From: Chloroflexota bacterium
GTDB taxonomy: Bacteria > Chloroflexota > Limnocylindria > Limnocylindrales > CSP1-4
DNA length: 12,701 bases
Assembly: GCA_021790715.1 (NCBI GenBank)
Contig: JAJYGK010000191.1
Location: 1 to 12,701 of the forward strand
Direction: 5' to 3'
The notes under the pieces: generated by a model
What the model saw: the letters and a program-made list of their open reading frames with translations, nothing else
The model's database searches: none
What the model was told of the DNA's origin: nothing
Translations under genes and position numbers: made by a program
Part shown: one piece after another, positions 1-6,192 of the stretch
Layout: each line of letters starts with the position of its first letter
Numbering within the stretch: the stretch's first letter is position 1

Positions 1-1103
1 GCCGACGTCAGCGCGAGCTGTGCCGACTGCACCTGCTGCTGCGCCGCCGTGACGGCCGACTGCGACGGCGTCGTGTTCGTCGACGTGCTGTAGTTGTTCT
101 GCGCGACCGTCAGGGCGTTCTGTGCCTGTGTCACGGAGTTGGCGGCCTGCTGCTCGGCGGTCTGCGCCGCCAGCTGGTCGGCGCTCAGGGTGTTCTGCGC
201 CGACTGCAGCGCCTGCTGATCCTTCGTGACTGCCGCCTGGTCTGCGGATACCGTCGCCGGGTTCACCGGAATCGGGCTTCCCTGGGCATCAGAGCCCGGG
301 TTGCTGTCCTTGCTGAGCTGAGCCTGCGCGTTCGCGAGGGCGACCTGGGCATTCGTGATCGCCTGCTGGTCGGCCTGCAGCGTCAGCTGGTTCTTCGACT
401 GCGTCGTCTGCTCGTTCTGCTGCGCCTGCTGCACGGCGAGCTGCGCGTTGGACAGGCTCGCCTGGGCGGCGGCCAGCTGGTCGGGCGACAGGGATGCCGG
501 CGCCTGCGCGGTGGTCAGCGCGGACTGCGCGTTCGCCAGCTGCTGCTCGGCCTGCGTCACCGCGAGCTGGTTCTGCTGCAGCGTCGCCTGCGCGGTGTGC
601 TGCGAGGACGTGTACGAGAGGTTCGCCTGGTTGATGGCGTTCTGGGCGGCGGCGATCGCGGTCGCCGACGGGTGCCCCTCGTCGACCGAGAGCTTGGCCT
701 CGGCCGCGGCCAGGTTCGCCTTCGCGACGGCCAGGTCCACCTGCGCCGTGCTCGGGTCCGCGACCGCCAGCGTCTGCCCCTGCTTCACCGCGTCGCCGAC
801 CTTCACCGAGACGCTCTTCGTGACCCAGGCCGTGGACGACCCGGTTCCCCCCGCACTGGACGAGGAGGAGCCGGACGAGGACGAGACGACCGCGGGATCG
901 GCCCCGAACGCGAGACCGTACGTCTCCGCGGCCCCGATGGTGCCCGTCGCCACGGCCTGGATCGCGACGGTGCCCTGCGAGACCGTGGCAGTCAGGTACT
1001 GGGGCGCGGAGGACGCGGTGAGGTTCGGCTCGAAGACGGCGTATCCGATGGCTCCGACACCGACCACGATCAGAGCGACGGCGCCGACGACCTTGAGTTG
1101 CAT
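1..1103 (-). CDS. HlyD/MacA-type efflux periplasmic adaptor subunit (C-terminus cut by window edge)
   Basis: The open frame runs from ATG at 1103 to the window edge with no stop, giving 367 codons; the C-terminal part lies outside. Seen: a short N-terminal membrane anchor (about residues 5-24), a beta-rich stretch, a Ser/Gly-rich insert (about 74-90), a half-lipoyl-like segment around residues 96-118 (VSVKVGDAVKQGQTLAV), then a very long Ala/Gln/Asn-rich helical region from about 125 onward in which AQxxLxx-like units recur, as in the coiled-coil hairpin of adaptor proteins. Known: this family bridges an inner-membrane transporter (MacB-like ABC or RND) to an outer component, or in monoderms delivers substrate through the wall. 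The transporter genes would be expected downstream, outside the window. The start is supported by an AAGGG-type ribosome site about 8 nt upstream. It lies 113 nt after the protease gene and may or may not be co-transcribed. The family is secure; the substrate is unknown. Confidence 0.85.
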   Translation of the reverse strand, partial: MQLKVVGAVALIVVGVGAIGYAVFEPNLTASSAPQYLTATVSQGTVAIQAVATGTIGAAETYGLAFGADPAVVSSSSGSSSSSAGGTGSSTAWVTKSVSVKVGDAVKQGQTLAVADPSTAQVDLAVAKANLAAAEAKLSVDEGHPSATAIAAAQNAINQANLSYTSSQHTAQATLQQNQLAVTQAEQQLANAQSALTTAQAPASLSPDQLAAAQASLSNAQLAVQQAQQNEQTTQSKNQLTLQADQQAITNAQVALANAQAQLSKDSNPGSDAQGSPIPVNPATVSADQAAVTKDQQALQSAQNTLSADQLAAQTAEQQAANSVTQAQNALTVAQNNYSTSTNTTPSQSAVTAAQQQVQSAQLALTS

Positions 1104-1138
1104 GCGTGTCCCTTCGAAATGCTTTGACTGTCCACGGC

Positions 1139-1177
1139 CTGCACCCCGCCGGGCCGGTCCTGCCCGCCGGGGTGCAG
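1139..1177 (-). terminator. GC-rich hairpin between protease gene and efflux adaptor gene
   Basis: Two 16-nt arms (1139-1154 and 1162-1177) pair with a single mismatch (1149/1167) around a 7-nt loop. The hairpin begins about 40 nt after the protease stop codon. No U-tract follows it on the minus strand, so it is not a textbook intrinsic terminator. It could be a terminator of the kind seen in high-GC genomes, an attenuator that lowers expression of the downstream adaptor gene, or an mRNA 3'-end stabiliser. The structure is clear; the role is inferred. Confidence 0.5.
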
Positions 1178-1216
1178 TGGTGTGGCTCCTACGCGCTCGT
1201 ACCCGTGCGCCCGGAC

Positions 1217-2446
1217 CTACGCGCTGGGCGCGCTCGACAGCAGGGCCTTGCCCGCGTTGATCGGCACCGCAAACCCGATGCCCTGTGCGCCGCTGGCCTG
1301 GGCGTCGACGATCCCGATCACGTGGCCCGTGACGTCGAGGAGCGGTCCGCCGCTGTTGCCCGGGTTGATCGGGGCGTCGGTCTGGATCAGCCCGCTGAGC
1401 TGCGTCTGCTGGAACGACCCCGACTCGGAGACGGAGATGCTCCGGTTCAGCGCGGAGACGATCCCGCTCGTGACCGTGTCGTAGAACGTGCCGAGCGGAC
1501 TGCCGACGGCGACCACCGTCTCACCGATGGTGAGGTTGCCCGAATCGCCGAGCGGGAGCGGAATGAGGCCGGTCGCGTTCGCCTTGATGAGCGCCACGTC
1601 GTGCTGCGGATCGGTGGACACGACGGTGGCCGAGACCTGGCGGCCGCTCGGCAGGGTCACGGTGAGCGACTGGGCCCCGGTCACGACGTGGTTCGCGGTG
1701 AGGATCAGCCCGTTGCTGGAGACGACGAATCCGGATCCGACGCCGGTCTCCGGCACGGAGAACGGCGAGTAGCCCGTCATCCCCGTCGACGTGATGGTCA
1801 CGACCGACTTGCTGGCCTCCGCCGCGACGTTGACGACCGCGTTGCTCGTGCTGACCGTCTGACCGGTCGCCGCGCCCGCGGCCGAGGCGGTCGACGCGAG
1901 GCTGGCCGCGGGAGCGCTCGGCGACTGCGACGGGGCCGTCAGGGAGACGACCGCGTAGGTGCCGCCGGACGCGAGGACCGCCGACAGGACGGCGGCTGCG
2001 ACGATCGCCCGTACCGGGACGCGCCGACCGCGCCGGGTGGGATCGCCCGCCGGGGCCTCCCAGCCCTGGCCGGCACTCGCCGCCGCCCACGGCCGTGCCT
2101 CGTCCGCCGGGGCCGTCCCGGGGCCCGTGCCGGCACCGGCCGCCGGGTCGGTCCGCCACGCCTGGGTGTCCGAGAAGGTCGCCCCATCGACCGGCTCGGC
2201 CGGCGCGGGAGCCGACCATGCCGGCCATTCCGGGCGCGGGGCCGCGGGGCCGGTCTGGACCTCATCCATCCCGTGCGTCGCGTCCGTCCCGGCCGTTGCC
2301 GGCTCGGTGCCGATCGCGTCGCCCGGGGCATCCTGCCGCGGGGCAGCGTAGCCCGCCGCGGGCATCCACGCGGCGGGGGGCGTCCAGGTGGGGCGCTCCC
2401 CGGGTGTCTCGGGAATCTCGGCGGGGCTCTGCTCTTCGTCGTCCAT
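1217..2446 (-). CDS. Membrane-anchored HtrA-like trypsin-fold serine protease, no PDZ domain
   Basis: 409 residues. Residues 1-140 form a Pro/Ala/Gly-rich, probably disordered cytoplasmic head, followed by a basic patch (RRGRRVPVR) and one transmembrane helix (about 147-169). A Ser/Ala/Thr-rich linker leads to an S1C protease domain from about residue 200. The triad is visible: His253 in LTANHVV, Asp283 in DVALIK and Ser365 in GNSGGPL. The protein ends at GIGFAVPIN plus about 13 residues, so the PDZ domain usual in DegP/HtrA is absent. Known: such proteases handle misfolded envelope proteins outside the membrane. The ATG at 2446 shares its A with the ApbE stop (TGATG), which indicates translational coupling. 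The frame stays open upstream to 2893, but that part is antisense-type Arg-rich sequence over ApbE and is rejected. Its role alongside the redox genes may be quality control of exported proteins (inference). Confidence 0.9.
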   Translation of the reverse strand: MDDEEQSPAEIPETPGERPTWTPPAAWMPAAGYAAPRQDAPGDAIGTEPATAGTDATHGMDEVQTGPAAPRPEWPAWSAPAPAEPVDGATFSDTQAWRTDPAAGAGTGPGTAPADEARPWAAASAGQGWEAPAGDPTRRGRRVPVRAIVAAAVLSAVLASGGTYAVVSLTAPSQSPSAPAASLASTASAAGAATGQTVSTSNAVVNVAAEASKSVVTITSTGMTGYSPFSVPETGVGSGFVVSSNGLILTANHVVTGAQSLTVTLPSGRQVSATVVSTDPQHDVALIKANATGLIPLPLGDSGNLTIGETVVAVGSPLGTFYDTVTSGIVSALNRSISVSESGSFQQTQLSGLIQTDAPINPGNSGGPLLDVTGHVIGIVDAQASGAQGIGFAVPINAGKALLSSAPSA

Positions 2447-3345
2447 CACTCGTGCTCCGGTTGTTGGCTGCTCTTCGGATCCTCCCCACCCATGGCGCCT
2501 GTTGTAGCGTCCTGCGCTGAAGCAATCCTGAAAAGTTCCGGAGAATCCACGGGAGCGGCGCCCGTTCGTTCGATCCACCGGTCCATGCCGGGGGTCGTGA
2601 GCACGCGGGCGTCCTGCGTGATGCCGTACGCGTCGTACCCCGGGTGCGTGGCAGCCCATGCCAGGCCCCGGATCCCCATCACGAACGCCGTCGTCGCGTA
2701 TGCGTCCGCGTAGGTCAGGGACGGTCCGACGACGGAGACGCTCACCAGGTCGCCGGGGGGGCGGCCCGTGTGGGGATCCACGATATGGGGGCCGCGCTCG
2801 TACTGCCCGGATGTCGCGACGGCCCCATCGGCGACCAGGAGCACGGCGGCCACCCGATCCACGATCTCCGGATGCCGGATCCCGATCCGCCACGGCCGAC
2901 CGGGCGCCACTCCCCCGCGCACGACGACGTCCCCGCCGGCGTTGATCGCGAAGCGCGCCGCGCCGGCTTCCTGGAGCATCCAGGCCACCTCCTCGACGGC
3001 CCAGCCCTTGACGACCGCGGTTGGGTCAGGCCCGGTCGCGCCGCGATACCCGCGGGCGTCGAAGTAGCCGTCACTCGTGCGGTAGAGGTCGTCGCAGAGC
3101 GCCAGTACCTCGAGCACGTCGCGGCTGCAGTCGGCCTCGGCGAGCTCGCCCCGACCGAGCCGGCTGATCTCGCTGTCCTCGCGATAGGTGCTGAAGCGCG
3201 CGTCGACGTCGCGGAGGCGGGCGAAGGCGGCGTCGACCGCCCTGGCGTCGAGGATCCCCTCGCGCACGTCGAGGCTGATCGCCGTGCCCATGATGTGCTC
3301 GACTCGGTGGAAGGGGGCCCGGAGCGGGCCCGGGGAGCCGCCCAC
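2446..3345 (-). CDS. apbE: FAD:protein FMN transferase (flavin transferase ApbE)
   Basis: 299 residues from GTG at 3345. It matches the ApbE family: HRVEHIMGTAIS near the N-terminus, FSTYREDSEISRL (51-63), an INAGGDVVVRGG flavin-binding loop (134-145), TSGQYERGPHIVDPHTGRP (178-196) and the metal-site segment ADAYATTAFVMG (213-224). Known: ApbE transfers FMN from FAD onto a Thr in target proteins, using Mg2+. The presumed substrate is the FMN-binding protein immediately upstream, 20 nt away, which has the motif SGATYTS. The GTG start is preferred because the conserved HRVEHIMG segment would be cut by starting at the internal ATG at 3291, which has no ribosome site; GGGAAG lies upstream of the GTG but is weak. 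No signal peptide, lipobox or transmembrane helix is visible, which is odd because many ApbE proteins act outside the cytoplasm. Confidence 0.92.
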   Translation of the reverse strand: MGGSPGPLRAPFHRVEHIMGTAISLDVREGILDARAVDAAFARLRDVDARFSTYREDSEISRLGRGELAEADCSRDVLEVLALCDDLYRTSDGYFDARGYRGATGPDPTAVVKGWAVEEVAWMLQEAGAARFAINAGGDVVVRGGVAPGRPWRIGIRHPEIVDRVAAVLLVADGAVATSGQYERGPHIVDPHTGRPPGDLVSVSVVGPSLTYADAYATTAFVMGIRGLAWAATHPGYDAYGITQDARVLTTPGMDRWIERTGAAPVDSPELFRIASAQDATTGAMGGEDPKSSQQPEHE

Positions 3346-3365
3346 GGCGGGTCGGCCGCTTCCCG

Positions 3366-3956
3366 TCAGGCCGCCTGGTCGAGAGCGGCCTGCAGCGACT
3401 GTGCGTATGCCTCGCTGGTGTAGGTGGCGCCCGAGATCAGGTTGATCTGGGCGTTCTGCGCCTGCAGCACCTCCTGGCGCAGCATCGGGCCGACGTACTG
3501 GCTGATCTGCGCGGAGTACGCGTGCGAGGTGGGCATCTGCAGCGGCTGGACGTCCGTGATCTTGCCGCCCTGCACGACGACCTTGACCTGGACCGTGCCG
3601 AACGGGATCTGGACGGCCGCGCCCGTGTACTGGCCGTTCTTCAGCGCGCCACCGGTGCTCGCGGTCGATCCCGACGCGCCGCCCGAGGAGGAGCCGGCGG
3701 ACCCGGAGCCGGATGCCGTCGACCCGTTCGCGCCCCCGCCCGACGAGGCGCCCTGCCCCGAGGAGGCGGACTGGCTGCCGGCCGACGACTGGGCAGGATC
3801 GGTGGCCTGCGCCGCCGCGGAGGTGGACCCGGGCGTCGGCTGGCCGACGACCGCGGACGTGGGCAGCGTGAAGGTCGAGGCTGTCTTGAAATTCAGTAGG
3901 AGCACCAGGGCGATCGCGGTGGCCGCGAGCGCCGCGACGGCGCGCCGGGGGAGCAT
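3366..3956 (-). CDS. Exported FMN-binding-domain protein, probable ApbE substrate
   Basis: 196 residues. An N-terminal basic start with a twin arginine (MLPRRAVAAL) and a hydrophobic segment (about 6-21) indicate export or membrane anchoring; there is no lipobox Cys. Residues about 40-105 are a Ser/Gly/Ala/Gln low-complexity linker. The FMN-binding domain follows (about 107-196): a KNGQYTGAAVQIPFGTVQVKV strand region, GGKITDVQ, and SGATYTS at 175-181. Known: the Thr of the S/D-G-A-T motif in this domain receives FMN through a phosphoester bond made by ApbE, and such domains pass electrons outside the membrane. The start is fixed by a strong GGAGGA ribosome site 7-8 nt before the ATG at 3956, only 14 nt after the flavocytochrome stop. 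The long linker may let the domain reach away from the membrane (inference). The frame is open upstream to 5300, but that part is antisense-like shadow and is rejected. Confidence 0.9.
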   Translation of the reverse strand: MLPRRAVAALAATAIALVLLLNFKTASTFTLPTSAVVGQPTPGSTSAAAQATDPAQSSAGSQSASSGQGASSGGGANGSTASGSGSAGSSSGGASGSTASTGGALKNGQYTGAAVQIPFGTVQVKVVVQGGKITDVQPLQMPTSHAYSAQISQYVGPMLRQEVLQAQNAQINLISGATYTSEAYAQSLQAALDQAA

Positions 3957-3970
3957 CGTGGGTTCCTCCG

Positions 3971-5347
3971 TCAGTTGAACGAGAAACGTTCGTCGTGGAT
4001 CTGCGCGTCGGGCACGTGGAGCGCGCGCAGGTTGCGGCGCACGGCGTCCATCATCGGGACGGGACCGCACACGTAGACATCGCGCTGGGCCACGTCGGGC
4101 ACCATGCGCTGGATCGATCGGGCCTCGAGCGGGTCGTGGGGCATCTCGCGGGTGCCGTGCCGCCCGACGACGTAGTGGACGACCGCGCCCCGCATGGCCG
4201 CCAGCTGCTCGATCTCCTTGCGGAAGACGAAGTCGCGCGGGCGGCGGGCGCGGTAGATGAGCGCCACGTCGCCGGCCCCGGCCGGCAGCTCCTCGAGGAG
4301 TGCGCGCAGCGGCGTGATCCCGATTCCGCCCGCGATCAGCAGGACGCGCGGCCTCGTGCGCTGCGCGCCCGTCATGTTGCCGTAGGGCCCCTCCAGGAAG
4401 ACGGGGGTGCCGACGCGCATGCGCTGCAGCTTCGAGGTGTGGTCGCCGAGTTGCTTCACGGTGATCCGCAGGAACTGCCCGTTGGGCGCCGCCGAAAGCG
4501 AGAAGGGGTGGCTGCGCCACCAGTCGGCCGGCGTGAGGAAGCGCCAGCGGAACCACTGACCGGCACGCACCGCGAGCTGATCCAGGTCCCGGCCGGTCAT
4601 GTAGATCGACACCACGTCGGGTGACTCGACCACCACGTTCGCCACGCGCAGGCGGTGGCGCAGGGACAGGGCGACCGGCTGTCCGAAGCGGAAGACCAGC
4701 ATCAGCGAGATCGCGACGACGTAGAGGCCGATCCAGTAGACCCTCGCGACCGGATCGCCCAGGAAGTCCGTGCCGACCGCGAGCTGGTGCATGAACGCCA
4801 GGGCGATCGCCAGGTAGGCGTAGAGGTGGATGCCGTACCAGGTCTCGTACGACACGCGGCGCCGCGCGGCCCGGATCGACGTCACGCCGATCAGCACGAG
4901 CAGGGCCATCCCGGCGGTCCCCATCAGGACGTACGGGTACGACGTCAGCATGGTGACGGCCTCGCCGATCGGGCCGCTGCCGTTGGCCAGCCCGTAGCCG
5001 GTGACGGTGAGGACGCCGTGCACGCCGAGCAGCACGATCGCGGTGAAGCCGACCCAGCGGTGCAGCAGCGTGACCCGGTCCTGGCCGAGCACCTGGTCGA
5101 GCCAGGGGCTGCGGGACATCAGGATCAACTGCAGCAGCACGAGGTACGTGCCGTAGAGCGCCGCCAGCTGGCCCCCGGCGGTCACGATGCCGGTCAGCGA
5201 GTGCAGCTCGATGAGCTGCCCGTGGCGGACCCACATGGCTCCGATCAGGATGCCGTTGCCCACCACGAGCGCGGCCACGTCCGATGCCCGGACGGACCAC
5301 GCCCGCGGGAACGGGACGCGGCGGATGGTCGTGGAGGATGCGGTCAT
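3971..5347 (-). CDS. Ferric-reductase-like transmembrane flavocytochrome with FAD/NAD(P)H-binding reductase module
   Basis: 458 residues. The N-terminal half holds about six hydrophobic helices (roughly 23-40, 52-77, 97-117, 136-156, 170-189, 203-220). His96 (LLHRW), His110 (GVHGV), His174 (GIHLYAY) and His187 (FMHQL) are placed like the bis-heme ligands of the ferric reductase/NOX fold. The C-terminal half is a ferredoxin-NADP reductase-type module: FAD-binding RSHPFSLSAAPN (278-289), a nucleotide-binding GGIGITPLRAL loop (340-350) and CGPVPMMDAV (427-436). It ends without a 2Fe-2S domain. Known: such proteins move electrons from cytosolic NAD(P)H across the membrane. The next gene encodes an exported FMN domain, so that is the likely acceptor here (inference). 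It is first in a minus-strand operon. The ATG at 5347 follows GGTGA about 6 nt upstream. True iron reduction is not shown. Confidence 0.9.
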   Translation of the reverse strand: MTASSTTIRRVPFPRAWSVRASDVAALVVGNGILIGAMWVRHGQLIELHSLTGIVTAGGQLAALYGTYLVLLQLILMSRSPWLDQVLGQDRVTLLHRWVGFTAIVLLGVHGVLTVTGYGLANGSGPIGEAVTMLTSYPYVLMGTAGMALLVLIGVTSIRAARRRVSYETWYGIHLYAYLAIALAFMHQLAVGTDFLGDPVARVYWIGLYVVAISLMLVFRFGQPVALSLRHRLRVANVVVESPDVVSIYMTGRDLDQLAVRAGQWFRWRFLTPADWWRSHPFSLSAAPNGQFLRITVKQLGDHTSKLQRMRVGTPVFLEGPYGNMTGAQRTRPRVLLIAGGIGITPLRALLEELPAGAGDVALIYRARRPRDFVFRKEIEQLAAMRGAVVHYVVGRHGTREMPHDPLEARSIQRMVPDVAQRDVYVCGPVPMMDAVRRNLRALHVPDAQIHDERFSFN

Positions 5348-5424
5348 TCAGGTCACCACGGTGCGGATCGGGCGCCGCGACGAACGGACATTCGGGCCCC
5401 CTGCGGTCCTCAATGCTCGCGGGG

Positions 5425-5441
5425 CTGTCTTAAAACTGTCT
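5425..5441. promoter_or_regulatory. Direct repeat CTGTCT-N5-CTGTCT, candidate response-regulator operator
   Basis: CTGTCT at 5425-5430 is repeated exactly at 5436-5441, so the two copies start 11 bp apart, one helical turn. The 5-bp spacer is TAAAA, an A/T island in otherwise GC-rich DNA. Known: PhoB/OmpR-family regulators bind direct repeats spaced 11 bp around an A/T-rich spacer, and the E. coli Pho box begins with CTGTCA. The site lies about 78 bp upstream of the flavocytochrome start and 107 bp upstream of the sigma factor start, so it could serve either gene. The repeat is seen; the binding is inferred. Confidence 0.4.
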
Positions 5442-5471
5442 GAAAGGCCGACCCGGCCGACGGGTAAGGGA

Positions 5472-5491
5472 CGGTGAACGAGTCTTCACCG
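5472..5491. promoter_or_regulatory. Inverted repeat CGGTGAA-N6-TTCACCG, candidate operator
   Basis: A perfect 7-bp inverted repeat (5472-5478 and 5485-5491) with a 6-bp spacer lies in the divergent intergenic region, about 57 bp before the sigma factor start. The geometry suits a dimeric helix-turn-helix regulator. The minus-strand half GTTCACC also resembles actinobacterial PHO-box units, but that match is short. The regulator is unknown. Confidence 0.35.
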
Positions 5492-5547
5492 GAGACCCGG
5501 CCCGCCGGCGTTCACGTCTCGCGCGGTCGCGCGTCACACTGGTCGAG

Positions 5548-6192
5548 ATGCGTGCCATGTCGATCGCCCCGTCACCGGCGGTGCCCCCGGAACCGGTGCA
5601 CGGCCGTGCCGTGCCGAACGCTCTCGCGGGTCCGGGCGGCGTCAACGACCTCCCGGCCGCGGGGGACCCGGCGGCGGACCCGTTCGAGTCGATCCTCGCG
5701 GCGCATGGTGCGGAGCTGTTCCGCTACCTCCGCCGGCTCAGCCCTTCGGCAGAGGATGCGGCCGACCTGCACCAGGAGACCTTCCTGCGTGCCTTCAGGG
5801 CGTACCCGCGGCTCGAGCCCGGCGCGAACGTCCGCGCCTGGCTGTACCGGATCGCGGGCAACCTGGCGCGCGACGCGCATCGCCGACGCGTCGTCCGGTC
5901 GGCGGCCACGGGCGCAGGGCTCGACGGCGAGGTTGGCGCGAGCGCCGATCACGCCGCCGATCCCGCGACGCACGCGCTCGATCTGGAGGCGGCTGCGGCG
6001 GTGCGCGAGGGGCTGCTCGCGCTCACGTCGCGCCAGCGGGTGGCCGTCGTGCGCCGGGTGCTGGAAGAGGCGGAGTACGCGGACGTCGCGGCCGCGCTCG
6101 GCTGCTCCGAGGCGACCGCGAGGCAGCACGTGAGCCAGGGCCTGCGGCGGCTGCGATCGATGCTGACGGAGCCGGTGGAGATGGACGCATGA
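5548..6192 (+). CDS. ECF-family RNA polymerase sigma factor
   Basis: 214 residues. After a disordered Pro/Ala-rich head of about 43 residues, sigma70 region 2 spans about 46-115 (LFRYLRRLSPSAEDAADLHQ, then an RAWLYRIAGNLARDAHRRR core) and region 4 spans about 150-206 with a helix-turn-helix ending QHVSQGLRRLRS. Regions 1.1 and 3 are absent, as in extracytoplasmic-function sigma factors. Known: these direct RNA polymerase to a small regulon and are usually held by an anti-sigma factor. No typical anti-sigma gene follows. Instead the stop overlaps the alkyltransferase start by 4 nt (ATGA). Starts at 5548 or 5557 are both possible; neither has a good ribosome site, so leaderless or weak initiation is possible. 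A clear GGAAC-type autoregulatory -35 was not found. Confidence 0.88.
   Translation: MRAMSIAPSPAVPPEPVHGRAVPNALAGPGGVNDLPAAGDPAADPFESILAAHGAELFRYLRRLSPSAEDAADLHQETFLRAFRAYPRLEPGANVRAWLYRIAGNLARDAHRRRVVRSAATGAGLDGEVGASADHAADPATHALDLEAAAAVREGLLALTSRQRVAVVRRVLEEAEYADVAAALGCSEATARQHVSQGLRRLRSMLTEPVEMDA

Noticed and set aside
355..1260. Plus-strand open frame encoding a Cys- and Ser-rich 301-residue sequence
   Set aside because: It lies antisense to the efflux adaptor. Its Cys/Ala pattern is what Gln/Ala codons give when read backwards, and it has no recognisable domain or ribosome site.
1106..2713. Long plus-strand frame (535 codons) opposite the protease and ApbE genes
   Set aside because: It has the Arg/Gly/Asp-rich composition of an antisense shadow in GC-rich DNA, while the minus strand here has clear catalytic motifs.
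2447..2893. N-terminal extension of the protease to 2893
   Set aside because: The extra 149 residues are Arg/Pro/Gly-rich out-of-frame reading of ApbE. The ATG at 2446 gives the expected architecture and couples to the ApbE stop.
3957..5300. N-terminal extension of the FMN-binding protein to 5300
   Set aside because: This part is a shadow of the flavocytochrome gene. The ATG at 3956 has a strong GGAGGA site and is followed by a signal-like sequence.
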